Shown here one piece after another: positions 11,749 to 20,835 of a stretch of 64,000 nt of DNA. Made by a program: the position numbers and the translations under genes. Each line of letters begins with the position of its first letter. Within the stretch, counting starts at the first letter, position 1. Under the pieces are notes generated by a model, which did no database searches, had not been told where the DNA came from, and was given only the letters and a program-made list of their open reading frames with translations. Source of the DNA: Streptomyces mangrovisoli (GTDB lineage Bacteria > Actinomycetota > Actinomycetes > Streptomycetales > Streptomycetaceae); the NCBI RefSeq assembly GCF_000974985.2, contig NZ_LAVA02000044.1, positions 16,236 to 80,235 of the forward strand, given 5' to 3'.

Positions 11749-12876
11749 GTGCGCACAGTCAAAGCCACGGCCACCGCCGTCACCGTCGCCCTCGCCGCCG
11801 GAGCGGCCAGCGTGGCCGCCGGCCGCATCGCCAGCGACGCCGCGCTCAAGGCGCCCGCCGGCCGGCCGCTGCCCACCGAACCCCGGCTCACCGTGCACGG
11901 CACGGCCGCCGGCCGGATCACCCTCACCCGCGACCTGGCCTCCCTGCGCCCCGGCACCTACGGGCTGGGCGGGGACGGCTCGCACGCCGTCGTGGGCGAC
12001 ATCCTGGCGTCCGCGCCCAACACCGCGGACACCGTGGTGCGCCGGCTCGAACGGGTCACCCACGGCTCCCTGGCCTCCGGCGACAAGGTGTGGCTCACCC
12101 CCAACCTGTACGTCGGCGACCCCGGTGCCGCCCTCGGCCTCGAACACGCCGACGTCGACGTGCCCGGCGAGCTCGGCGCCCTGCCCGCCTGGTTCGTGCC
12201 CGGCACCCGCACCACCTGGGTGATCGCGGTGCACGGCCTCGGCACCACCCGCGAGCACGCCATGAACCTCATGGGGTTCCTGAACCGCCGCGGGCTCCCC
12301 GTGCTCGCCCTCGCCTACCGCGGCGACCTCGGCGCGCCCCGCCCCACCGACGGCCTCAACCACCTCGGCGAGACCGAGTGGCGCGACCTGGACGCCGCCG
12401 TCCGCTACGCCGTGCGCTACGGCGCCCGGAGCGTCGTCCTGCTCGGCTGGTCCACCGGCGCCACCATGGCGCTGCGCGCCGCCGCGCACTCCGCGGTCCG
12501 CGAGCACGTCAGCGGCCTGGTCCTCGACTCGCCCGTGCTCAGCTGGGAGACCACGCTGCGCGCCCTCGCCTCGGCCCGGCACACCCCCGGCGTGGTGCTG
12601 CCGCTCGCGGTGCGCGCCGCCCAGGGCCGCACCGGGCTGCACGGCGACCGCATCACCGACGTCACCGACCCCTCCCGGCTACGGGTGCCGACCCTGGTCT
12701 TCCACGGCCCGGACGACTCCGTCGCGCCGTGGGAGCTGTCCCGCCGCCTCGCCGCCCGCAACCCCGGCCGGGTCGCCCTGCGCACCGTCGCGCGGGCCCC
12801 GCACGGCGCCATGTGGAACGCCGACCCCGCCGGGTACGAGGAGGCCCTGCGCCGCTTCCTGACCCCGCTGATGTGA
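11749..12876 (+). CDS. Alpha/beta hydrolase with N-terminal membrane anchor
   Basis: About 375 residues from a GTG start. Residues 5-28 (ATATAVTVALAAGAASVAAG) form a signal/anchor helix after a basic N-terminus, so the protein is probably exported or tethered outside the membrane. The C-terminal 230 residues are an alpha/beta hydrolase fold: oxyanion strand VIAVHGLGTTREH, nucleophile elbow GWSTG (Ser in G-x-S-x-G), an acid in VFHGPDDSVAP and a catalytic His in ARAPHGAMWN. The residues between anchor and hydrolase are not recognisable. An alternative GTG at 11683 with AAGGA four bases ahead would add 22 residues. Substrate unknown; a lipase/peptidase-like role is possible. Confidence 0.85.
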   Translation: MRTVKATATAVTVALAAGAASVAAGRIASDAALKAPAGRPLPTEPRLTVHGTAAGRITLTRDLASLRPGTYGLGGDGSHAVVGDILASAPNTADTVVRRLERVTHGSLASGDKVWLTPNLYVGDPGAALGLEHADVDVPGELGALPAWFVPGTRTTWVIAVHGLGTTREHAMNLMGFLNRRGLPVLALAYRGDLGAPRPTDGLNHLGETEWRDLDAAVRYAVRYGARSVVLLGWSTGATMALRAAAHSAVREHVSGLVLDSPVLSWETTLRALASARHTPGVVLPLAVRAAQGRTGLHGDRITDVTDPSRLRVPTLVFHGPDDSVAPWELSRRLAARNPGRVALRTVARAPHGAMWNADPAGYEEALRRFLTPLM

Positions 12877-13032
12877 CCGTCGGCGCCCGGTCGCGACGCT
12901 TCCGTTTGCCCCCGCGGGCATGGCCTGAACATGCCTGCCCACCCGGTGCCCGACCTTGTGCGTTGGCCCAGTCCGTCGCCCGCCGTGACATTCCGTTTGG
13001 GTTTTCGCACCGTCAACCGCGAGACTGCACCC

Positions 13033-14760
13033 GTGACGTCCCGTATCCCGCGCGACTCCAGGCTTCGACTCGTCCGTCCGCGACCCCTGGCCGCCGCCCC
13101 CAGAGCTGTGAACCAGCGGCGCCCGCGCCGCGCCGCACCCCGGCCGCCCGAGGGCACACCGGCACCCGCGGAACTGGCCAGAATGGCACGCTCCGGTCTC
13201 GCCGGAGCCGCCCGTGTCGCCCGCTGGGCCGACGCCTTCCTCGGCCCCGGCCGGGACGGCGCGGCCGGCGACGGCAAGGCCACCCTCTCCGACGCGACCG
13301 CCGAGCGCGCCGCCGACGACCTCGGCCTGAGCGCGGCGCAGGTCCGCGCCGACTGGGACACCGCCCGCCTCGCCGGCCTGGTCGAGGTGCACGGCGACGA
13401 CGCCCGCCCCGGCTGGCGGCTGCGCGCCTGGGACCGCGACGACAGCGCCGTGCTGCGCGGCTGGGTCGCCCTGTTCGACGCGTGGTCGCTGGCCCACCCG
13501 GAGCCCGAGCCGCACGAGCACGGGGCCGTGGCCGACGTGGTGTCGGCCATGCCCCAGGTGCTGTCCTTCCTCCAGCTGTCCGCCGGGCCCGTGCCCCGCG
13601 AGCAGCTCCTCGACCTGCTCCGGCAGCGGGTCACCGAACTGCGCACCGAGCGCTGCGAGGTCCCCTACGGCCCGCAGCCCGACCCGGCGGCCCCCCTGGC
13701 CCCGCTCGCGCCCGTCACCGCGCCCGCCGTCTCCGCCGTCGCCGACCCGGCCGAGAGCGGCGCGAGCGCCGACGCCCCGGCGAGCGCCGACACCCTCGCG
13801 CCCGTCGAAGCGATCGCACCCGCCGGCACCCTCACGCCCGCCGACGTCACAGCGTCCGCGCCCCTCACCGCGTCCGCGCCCCTCACCGCGTCCGTGGACG
13901 TGACGGCGCCCGTGGACGTCACGACGCCCGCCGACCTCGCGGCGCCCGCTCACCTCGCCGCGCCCGCCGACATCACGGCGACTGCCGGCACCGCCGCGAC
14001 CGCCGTGGCCGGCGCGACCGGCGTGGCCGCCGAAGCCGCCGAGCTGGCCCCCCTGCTCGACTGGGCGCTCGACGCCCTCGCCTCCGTGGGCGCGCTGACC
14101 TGCGGGGACGGGCAGGCCACGCTCACCCCGCTGGGCAGCTGGGCCGTCTGGGTCAAGCTGGAGCAGATCTGCGTGGCCGCGCAGAGCCCCGCCGGCAACA
14201 TCGAGCAGTCCGCCGAGGACATGCTGCGCGGCTGCGCCCAGCTGCGCCCCAACGCCGCCCGCGCCGAGTACCGCGCCTGGCTCGCGGCCCGCCCGGTCGG
14301 CAGCGCCGTCGGCGAGCTGCTCGGTGCCGCCCGCGGCGACGACGCCCTGCTGCGCGGCCTCGCCTTCGAGGCGCTGCGCGTCGTCGGCGCCCCCGCCGAG
14401 CCGGACGTGCGCGCCGTGCTCGGCGACCCCGCGCTCAGGCCGTACGCCCTGCTGTGGCTGGCCGAGCACGACGGGGTCGACCCCGAGGACGCCCACGAGG
14501 TGCTCACCCGGGAGGAGGCCACCTGGCTGTGGGTGGACACCGCCGCCGCGGTGGCCGACCACGGTGAGGCGCCGATGCTGGTGCGCCACCTGGAGTCCGC
14601 GGTGCAGCCCACCGTCCCGCAGCTGCTCGACGAGGTCCGCCGGGTCGGCCACCCGCGCACCGTGCAGGTGCTGGTCGCGCTCGCTGCGGCCCACCCCGAC
14701 CCGGCCCTCGCCAAGGCCGTGCGCCGGGCCGCCTTCCAGGTGCACAGGGGCGGCGTCTAG
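13033..14760 (+). CDS. Conserved hypothetical protein with Ala/Pro/Thr-rich linker
   Basis: A 575-residue protein of no family I can name. The N-terminal third (after a basic, Pro-rich stretch) contains what looks like a winged-helix-type segment, DLGLSAAQVRADWDTARLAGLVEV, followed by helical sequence. Residues about 220-335 are low complexity (repeats of A-S-A-P-L-T and V-D-V-T/A-P), then a globular C-terminal part begins ELAPLLDWALDALASVGAL and continues with helical repeat-like sequence (ALRVVGAPAEPDVRAVL, WLWVDTAAAVADHGEAPML) that resembles HEAT-type scaffolds. Start set at the GTG preceding TSRIPRDSRL; an ATG 34 codons upstream (12931) is possible. No linked gene gives a functional clue. 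Confidence 0.75.
   Translation: MTSRIPRDSRLRLVRPRPLAAAPRAVNQRRPRRAAPRPPEGTPAPAELARMARSGLAGAARVARWADAFLGPGRDGAAGDGKATLSDATAERAADDLGLSAAQVRADWDTARLAGLVEVHGDDARPGWRLRAWDRDDSAVLRGWVALFDAWSLAHPEPEPHEHGAVADVVSAMPQVLSFLQLSAGPVPREQLLDLLRQRVTELRTERCEVPYGPQPDPAAPLAPLAPVTAPAVSAVADPAESGASADAPASADTLAPVEAIAPAGTLTPADVTASAPLTASAPLTASVDVTAPVDVTTPADLAAPAHLAAPADITATAGTAATAVAGATGVAAEAAELAPLLDWALDALASVGALTCGDGQATLTPLGSWAVWVKLEQICVAAQSPAGNIEQSAEDMLRGCAQLRPNAARAEYRAWLAARPVGSAVGELLGAARGDDALLRGLAFEALRVVGAPAEPDVRAVLGDPALRPYALLWLAEHDGVDPEDAHEVLTREEATWLWVDTAAAVADHGEAPMLVRHLESAVQPTVPQLLDEVRRVGHPRTVQVLVALAAAHPDPALAKAVRRAAFQVHRGGV
13852..13887 (+). repeat. Tandem 18-bp repeat in the low-complexity linker
   Basis: GCGTCCGCGCCCCTCACC occurs twice in exact tandem and a third partial copy begins at 13888, encoding A-S-A-P-L-T units. 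Degenerate related units continue to about 14000. Confidence 0.8.
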
Positions 14761-14787
14761 ACACGGGCGCACGACCCGGCGTCTGGA

Positions 14788-14815
14788 CGCGTGCGTAGGA
14801 CGGCCTACGCACGCG
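14788..14815 (+). terminator. Hairpin terminator after the 575-residue protein gene
   Basis: CGCGTGCGTAGG-ACGG-CCTACGCACGCG is a perfect 12-pair stem with a four-base loop, 28 bases after the stop codon. The 14816-14955 stretch beyond it shows only GC-rich sequence. Confidence 0.7.
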
Positions 14816-14955
14816 GACGACCGCGCGGGGCCGGGCGCCGCACGACCACGCGAGGCTCACGCCGCACGGCCGCGCGGCGTGTGAGCGCCGTACGACTGCG
14901 CGGAGGCGGCCGCCTGGGGCCGCTCGGGGCCCGCGCCGCCTCGACCGCCGGGGGC

Positions 14956-14976
14956 CTAGGGCGTGTTGCGCCCTAG
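14956..14976. terminator. Short hairpin at the convergent junction
   Basis: CTAGGGCG-TGTTG-CGCCCTAG, an eight-pair stem, overlaps the stop codon of the VOC gene on the minus strand and faces the 575-residue protein gene from the other side. Confidence 0.5.
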
Positions 14977-15386
14977 CCGCCGATCGTCGGCGCGTACGTC
15001 CCGAAGCTCCAGATGTTGCCCTCGGCGTCGCGGGCCATGTAGTCCCGCGAGCCGTAGTCCTGGTCGGTCGGGGGCATCAGGATCTCCACGCCGTGCTCCA
15101 CGGCCCGCCGGTGGTGCGCGTCGACGTCGTCCACCACGATGTACGTCCCGCTGGGGCCCGCGCCCTTCATCGCCGAGTCGAAGACGCCGCCGCGGCCCTT
15201 GGAGCCGAGCATCACGGCGCCGTTGCCCTGCGCCAGCTCGGCGTGCAGCACCGAGCCGTCCTCGCCCTCGTACACCGACAGCTCGGTGAAGCCGAGGGCC
15301 TCGGTCAGCTGCCGGATGGCCGCCTTGGCGTCCGCGTACAGCAGCGACGGATAGATGCTCGGACGTGCGCCGTTCGTGCCTGCCAT
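14973..15386 (-). CDS. VOC-superfamily (glyoxalase/bleomycin-resistance-like) protein
   Basis: A 137-residue single vicinal-oxygen-chelate domain. The beta-alpha-beta-beta-beta pattern is visible: IYPSLLYADAKAAIRQLTEALGF at the start, VLHAELAQGNGAVMLG, YIVVDDVDAHHRRAVEHGVEIL and the C-terminal DYMARDAEGNIWSFGTY, which matches the PhnB/glyoxalase-like group where the last strand supplies a metal or ligand residue. The ATG at 15386 has a perfect AAGGAG site 8 bases upstream and beats an in-frame start at 15455. Function could be antibiotic sequestration or a small-molecule reaction; sequence does not decide. Confidence 0.88.
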   Translation of the reverse strand: MAGTNGARPSIYPSLLYADAKAAIRQLTEALGFTELSVYEGEDGSVLHAELAQGNGAVMLGSKGRGGVFDSAMKGAGPSGTYIVVDDVDAHHRRAVEHGVEILMPPTDQDYGSRDYMARDAEGNIWSFGTYAPTIGG

Positions 15387-15537
15387 GCCGATCACTCCTT
15401 CGTGACGACGGCCGGATCGACCACCTGCCGACAGTCTCGCAGCGACCACTGACAACGGCCCGGAAGCGGCCCGGAAGCCGCCCGCCCGCCGGCCCGGGAC
15501 CCGGCAACCGGGCGAAAAAGCGCTTGCACGGCCCCGT

Positions 15538-15573
15538 TAGAATGAACTCATGGCCATTCTCCTCGCGCATTAG
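15538..15573 (+). promoter_or_regulatory. TAGAAT -10 box followed by a seven-codon leaderless ORF
   Basis: A TAGAAT hexamer (15538-15543) is seven bases before ATG at 15550, which opens ATG-GCC-ATT-CTC-CTC-GCG-CAT-TAG. A transcript starting at that distance would begin with the ATG, making a leaderless peptide MAILLAH 60 bases ahead of the ABC-F gene. No good -35 at 17-18 bases is visible. Confidence 0.4.
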
Positions 15574-15632
15574 ACGGCGGGAACGTCCGCGACCGTCCAC
15601 CGCCAATTCCTCCCCTGCCCTGGAGTCTGTCC

Positions 15633-17231
<1,599 letters not shown>

Positions 17232-17264
17232 GCCGGGCGGAGCCTCCTTCCGCCCCTCCGGTGT

Positions 17265-17562
17265 GATCGAAAGACTGATCCACTGGCTATGGATCATTCG
17301 GCCCATCGGTGATCCATCATCTGTGTGAGATCTCCTCGTACCGGGGTGTGTCCTACACGGAAATTGCGGCCGATCCCTTTGTCGACAAGGGATCGGCCGT
17401 CGTGCGTCCCTGACCTGGTACTTCGCGGAACAACCCGTTCGGCGGTACGGACGACACTGTGTGGAGGGTCCTATTCCGCTTGTGGGGATGTGCTCCTGTC
17501 GTCACAACGATGTCTCACGGACCTTGCCGAATGGGTGGCCATCGACGGCGGTAGGGGTGATC
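17265..17562. promoter_or_regulatory. Cluster of GATC sites upstream of gbn
   Basis: GATC occurs at 17265, 17277, 17292, 17311, 17329, 17372, 17391 and 17559. The pair at 17277/17292 forms the inverted repeat GATCCA-N7-TGGATC, and GATCCA recurs at 17311. At this base composition about one GATC per 400 bases is expected. The downstream gene encodes the GATC-binding protein Gbn, so these are plausible autoregulatory sites. The 370-base stretch 17232-17601 holds no gene. Confidence 0.55.
17367..17399 (+). terminator. Hairpin terminator after the ABC-F gene
   Basis: CGGCCGATCCCTT-TGTCGAC-AAGGGATCGGCCG is a perfect 13-pair stem, 135 bases after the ABC-F stop and before gbn. Confidence 0.7.
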
Positions 17563-17601
17563 ATGAGGAGACCAGAGCGCACTTCCCATGAGGAGGCACG
17601 G

Positions 17602-17823
17602 GTGGCCGAGACTCTGAAGAAGGGCAGCCGGGTGACCGGCGCCGCGCGCGACAAGCTCGCGGCAGACCTGAAGAAGAAGTACGACTCCGGTGCGAGCATT
17701 CGGGCACTGGCCGAGGAAACCGGCCGCTCGTATGGCTTCGTGCACCGGATGCTCAGCGAGTCGGGCGTCACGCTGCGTGGACGCGGCGGGGCGACCCGGG
17801 GCAAGAAGGCCGCTTCGGCCTGA
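17602..17823 (+). CDS. gbn: Small nucleoid-associated DNA-binding protein Gbn
   Basis: A 73-residue basic protein beginning AETLKKGSRVTGAARDKLAADL. The centre is a helix-turn-helix, YDSGASIRALAEETGRSYGF, as in Sigma-70 region 4/Hin-type HTH, and the tail is Lys/Arg/Gly-rich (RGRGGATRGKKAASA). It matches my recollection of SCO1839, characterised in S. coelicolor as Gbn, a nucleoid-associated protein that binds GATC-centred sites and influences development. The GTG start has AGGAGG six bases ahead; longer in-frame starts run into the promoter region. Flanked by a GATC cluster upstream and a GATC-looped hairpin downstream, which suggests self-binding. Confidence 0.9.
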   Translation: MAETLKKGSRVTGAARDKLAADLKKKYDSGASIRALAEETGRSYGFVHRMLSESGVTLRGRGGATRGKKAASA

Positions 17824-17856
17824 GCCCCGGGCGGCCCCATCGGCTTCGATAGGTGG

Positions 17857-17888
17857 CCACCCGGTCGGTCGATCGATCGGCCGGGTGG
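17857..17888 (+). terminator. Hairpin terminator after gbn
   Basis: CCACCCGG...CCGGGTGG with further inner pairs closes on a GATC loop, 34 bases beyond the gbn stop and ahead of the enoyl-CoA hydratase gene. Confidence 0.65.
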
Positions 17889-17957
17889 TTACTGTGCAGT
17901 CACTTAGCTGTGCCGTCCTACGGCATCCAGCATGACCGCACTCATCGGAGGCGCCCC

Positions 17958-18761
17958 ATGGCTTCGCCCGAGCAGGACCTCACGCCCGTTCTCGACAAGG
18001 ACGGCGTACGGCTCACCGTCGACGACGCGCTCGCCACGGTGACGCTGACCAATCCGGCCAAGCGCAACGCGCAGAGCCCGGCCATGTGGCGGGCGCTCGC
18101 CGAGGCCGGACGGCTGCTGCCGGGCACGGTGCGGGTCGTCGTGCTGCGCGGTGAGGGGCAGTCCTTCTCCGCCGGACTGGACCGCAGGATGTTCACTCCG
18201 GAGGGGATCCCGGGCGAGCCCACGTTCACCGAGCTGGCGGGCCGTGACGACGCCGGACTCGACGCGTCCATCGCCGGATACCAGGAGGGATTCACCTGGT
18301 GGCGGCGGAGCGACCTGGTGACCGTCGCCGCCGTACAGGGCCATGCCATCGGTGCGGGCTTCCAGCTCGCCCTCGCGTGCGACCTCCGCGTCGTCGCCGA
18401 CGACGTGCAGTTCGCCATGCGCGAGACCAGCCTGGGCATCGTGCCCGACCTGACCGGGACGCATCCGCTGGTGGGGCTCGTCGGGTACGCCCGCGCGCTG
18501 GAGATCTGCGTCACCGGGCGGTTCGTGGGCGCCGAGGAGGCCGTCGGCATCGGCCTGGCGAACCTCGCCGTGCCCGGCGACCAGCTCGACGGCGCCGCAC
18601 ACGACCTCGCGGCCGCGCTGCTGGCCGCTCCGCGGGATGCCGTGATCGAGACGAAGGCGCTGCTGCGTGGGGCCTCCGGGCGGTCCTACGACGACCAGCG
18701 TGCGGCGGAGCGTGCCGCTCAGGCTCGGCGGCTGCGGGACCTGGCCGGCCTGGGGGAGTGA
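17958..18761 (+). CDS. Enoyl-CoA hydratase/isomerase family protein
   Basis: A 267-residue crotonase-fold protein. The fold-defining elements are TLTNPAKRNAQSPAMWRAL (CoA-adenine loop), VVLRGEGQSFSAGLDRRMF (first oxyanion-hole strand; usual GxGxxFSAG), and AVQGHAIGAGFQLALACDLRV (second oxyanion residue, AIGAG). In place of the classical second glutamate region it has RETSLGIVPDLTGTHPLVGLVG. It is therefore likely a hydratase or isomerase on an acyl-CoA, substrate unknown. Start is the ATG after CGGAGGCGCCCC. It stands alone between gbn and a convergent gene with a palindromic terminator. Confidence 0.9.
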   Translation: MASPEQDLTPVLDKDGVRLTVDDALATVTLTNPAKRNAQSPAMWRALAEAGRLLPGTVRVVVLRGEGQSFSAGLDRRMFTPEGIPGEPTFTELAGRDDAGLDASIAGYQEGFTWWRRSDLVTVAAVQGHAIGAGFQLALACDLRVVADDVQFAMRETSLGIVPDLTGTHPLVGLVGYARALEICVTGRFVGAEEAVGIGLANLAVPGDQLDGAAHDLAAALLAAPRDAVIETKALLRGASGRSYDDQRAAERAAQARRLRDLAGLGE

Positions 18762-18825
18762 GCCCTGGTCCTCCGGGCCGGGGTCTGTCGGTCGGCTGCC
18801 GGTCCGTGGGGGTGTTCGCGCAGTT

Positions 18826-18850
18826 CCCCGCGCCCCTTTGGGGCGCGGGG
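18826..18850. terminator. Palindrome-family element, bidirectional terminator
   Basis: CCCCGCGCCCC-TTT-GGGGCGCGGGG, a perfect 11-pair stem preceded by GCGCAGTT, lies between two convergent genes (stops at 18761 and 18852). The same core recurs at 28154, 30707, 58965, 59031 and 62382. Confidence 0.75.
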
Positions 18851-18851
18851 G

Positions 18852-19673
18852 TCACGTTCCCGGGTCGGTCACCGCCGTGACCACCACGGCCACCGTCGGG
18901 TGGTTCGGGAGGGCCGTTTCGACTGCTGTGCGGACCTCGCGGGCCACGTCCGACGGGCGGTGGTCCGGCGCCACCGCGATCTCCACGCGGGCGTGCGGCC
19001 GCGGCAGGGCCGCCCCGTCGCCCCCGCGCTCCTCCAGATGCACCGCGCGCCCGATGCCCCCGAGCGCGGCCAGCCCGGCCACCCCCGGCACCCCCAGCGC
19101 CGCCGCGCCCGCCCGGACATCGTCCGGATCGGCGCCCTCGGGCGCGCGCGAGACCCCGGACGGCCGTACGCCGTCCTCCGCGACGCCCGCGTCCGGCACC
19201 CCGCCCGCACCGGGCCCGTCGAACCCTTCGATCCCGTCGAGGACGTCCGGCGCGTCCGCCGTGACGTCCTCGTCCCCCTCCTCCAGCAGGTCCGTGACCC
19301 GCAGGTCCACCTCCGTCACCGTCAGACCGAGGGCGGCCGTCGCCGTCGCGGTCAGGGCCGCGCGCAGCCGGGACGCCGTCGCCGGCAGCGGTTCGGCCGC
19401 CGTCGCCGCGAAGTCCGCCGTCACCCGCAGCGGGCCGGGCGGCAGCGCGCCCGGCGGCGGGGGGACCGCCGGCTCCTGCGCGTCGTCCGGGTCCGTGAGC
19501 GCGATCCGCAGCCGCCCCGGACGCACCCCCCGCACGCCCGCCGCCGCCCGCCGCAGCACGGCCGCCGCGACCCCCTCCACGATCCACGCGCCGTCACCCG
19601 GGCCGCCGAGCGGCAGCAGCCTGCCCAGCCCCAGTTGATGCCGCACACCCTGTGCCCATCGCTCCGCCGTCAT
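18852..19673 (-). CDS. Conserved hypothetical protein linked to the Asp23 cluster
   Basis: A 273-residue protein of the kind often auto-annotated in Streptomyces as 'nucleopolyhedrovirus P10 family', a name without functional meaning. The N-terminal half (GAWIVEGVAAAVLRRAAAGVRGVRPGRLRIAL and SRLRAALTATATAALGLTVTEVDLRVTDLLE) resembles Asp23/Gls24-like alpha-beta units; the middle is acidic and Gly/Pro-rich; the C-terminal segment HARVEIAVAPDHRPSDVAREVRTAVETAL again looks Asp23-like. It is transcribed divergently from the alkaline-shock gene cluster across an 85-base gap, so a shared envelope-stress role is likely but unproven. Start ATG at 19673 (MTAERWAQG). Confidence 0.75.
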   Translation of the reverse strand: MTAERWAQGVRHQLGLGRLLPLGGPGDGAWIVEGVAAAVLRRAAAGVRGVRPGRLRIALTDPDDAQEPAVPPPPGALPPGPLRVTADFAATAAEPLPATASRLRAALTATATAALGLTVTEVDLRVTDLLEEGDEDVTADAPDVLDGIEGFDGPGAGGVPDAGVAEDGVRPSGVSRAPEGADPDDVRAGAAALGVPGVAGLAALGGIGRAVHLEERGGDGAALPRPHARVEIAVAPDHRPSDVAREVRTAVETALPNHPTVAVVVTAVTDPGT

Positions 19674-19758
19674 TGCTCCAGCCTGCCCCATCGCGGGGCG
19701 GGAGAGCGCGAGCGCACTTACGGTGGTCGAAGGACGACGACCGAAGGGGCGTACGGCT

Positions 19759-20238
19759 ATGACCGACATGACCAACCGGACGGCGAACCCCGAGGGCGAG
19801 AGCGATCCGGTGCAGACCCGCAAGGCGACCCGGCGCGGCGGCGGCGACCCCGCCTCCCGCGGCCGTACCACCATCGCCGACGGCGTCGTGGAGAAGATCG
19901 CGGGCCTGGCCGCCCGCGACGTGCTGGGCGTGCACGCCATGGGCAGCGGACTGTCCCGGACGTTCGGAGCCGTGCGCGACCGGGTGCCCGGCAGCGCCAA
20001 GTCCGCCGCCACCAGGGGAGTGAAGGCCGAGGTCGGCGAGGTGCAGACCGCGCTCGACCTGGAGATCGTCGTCGACTACGGCGTGTCGATCTCCGACGTC
20101 GCGCGCGCGGTGCGGGAGAACGTCGTCGCCGCCGTCGAACGCATGACGGGCCTCGAAGTCGTCGAGGTCAACATCGCGGTCAGCGACGTGAAGCTGCCCG
20201 ACGAGGAGGACGAGGAGCCGGAGCCCAGGATCCAGTGA
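19759..20238 (+). CDS. Asp23/Gls24 family envelope stress response protein
   Basis: A 159-residue Asp23 protein. The domain begins RTTIADGVVEKIAGLAARDVLGVHAMGSG and ends DYGVSISDVARAVRENVVAAVERMTGLEVVEVNIAVSDVKLP, the two canonical halves separated by a variable loop. The acidic tail EEDEEPEPRIQ is typical. In Staphylococcus, Asp23 is anchored to the membrane by AmaP; here an AmaP homologue is four genes downstream. The ATG at 19759 (AAGGGG upstream) was preferred to an in-frame start 12 codons earlier. First gene of a rightward five-gene run with little spacing. Confidence 0.92.
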   Translation: MTDMTNRTANPEGESDPVQTRKATRRGGGDPASRGRTTIADGVVEKIAGLAARDVLGVHAMGSGLSRTFGAVRDRVPGSAKSAATRGVKAEVGEVQTALDLEIVVDYGVSISDVARAVRENVVAAVERMTGLEVVEVNIAVSDVKLPDEEDEEPEPRIQ

Positions 20239-20266
20239 CCGGCGGCGGTGACATGAGGAGCGCACG

Positions 20267-20461
20267 ATGAACATGGCCGTCGTCGGCATGATCGCCGGCA
20301 TGGCGCTGGGCTTCGCCGGGTACTTCGGCGGTTTCGGCGCCTTCCTGCTGGTGGCCGCGCTGGGCGCCATCGGCTTCGTGGTCGGGCGGTTCCTGGAGGG
20401 CGACCTGGATCTCGGCGAGCTGTTCCGCACCCGCGACGAGCGGCGGGACCGGCGCCGGTGA
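20267..20461 (+). CDS. Small membrane protein, DUF2273-like
   Basis: A 64-residue protein, almost all hydrophobic: two adjacent helices rich in Gly/Ala/Phe (MAVVGMIAGMALGFAGYF, GAFLLVAALGAIGFVVGRFL) followed by a charged tail GDLDLGELFRTRDERRDRRR. Size, helix pattern and position beside Asp23 fit the DUF2273 family. ATG start with GAGGAGCGCACG ahead. Its TGA overlaps the GTG of the next gene (GTGA), so the two are coupled. Confidence 0.85.
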   Translation: MNMAVVGMIAGMALGFAGYFGGFGAFLLVAALGAIGFVVGRFLEGDLDLGELFRTRDERRDRRR

Positions 20462-20835
20462 CCTCCGCCACCGGCGCCGCACGGCGCAGACCTCCGGCGG
20501 CCGTCGAGCCCGCCGAGCGCGGCGCCACCCGGATCGCCGACCGCGTCGTCTCCAAGGTCGCCGCGCAGGCGGCCCGGGAGGTGCTGCCGCCCGCGCCCGA
20601 GAAGGCCGCGGCGCCGTACGCCAACGTCGTCGTGCACCACCGCACGGCCCACGTCCGCATCCACCTGGAACTCGGCTATCCGTGCGACATCGGCGCCCGC
20701 AGCGCCGAGGTGCGTCGGCATGTGGCCGAGCGGGTAGGCGCGTTGGTGGGCATGGAGGTGCCGGAGGTCGCCGTCCAGGTGGAACGGCTGCATCTGACCC
20801 CGGCACACGGCGCGGCACAGGGGAGGACGCGATGA
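20458..20835 (+). CDS. Second Asp23/Gls24-like protein
   Basis: A 125-residue, more divergent Asp23-like protein. The pattern ERGATRIADRVVSKVAAQAAREVL matches the first helix-strand unit and IGARSAEVRRHVAERVGALVGMEVPEVAVQVERLHL the last; the middle strand VVVHHRTAHVRIHLELGYPC is shortened relative to the first Asp23 gene. GTG start overlaps the previous stop, and its own stop overlaps the next ATG (ATGA). Likely forms mixed assemblies with the first Asp23 at the membrane (inference). Confidence 0.85.
   Translation: MTSATGAARRRPPAAVEPAERGATRIADRVVSKVAAQAAREVLPPAPEKAAAPYANVVVHHRTAHVRIHLELGYPCDIGARSAEVRRHVAERVGALVGMEVPEVAVQVERLHLTPAHGAAQGRTR

Noticed and set aside
15524..15543. TTGCAC/TAGAAT as a full -35/-10 promoter
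   Set aside because: Only eight bases separate them, too short for a sigma-70 type promoter; only the TAGAAT was kept.
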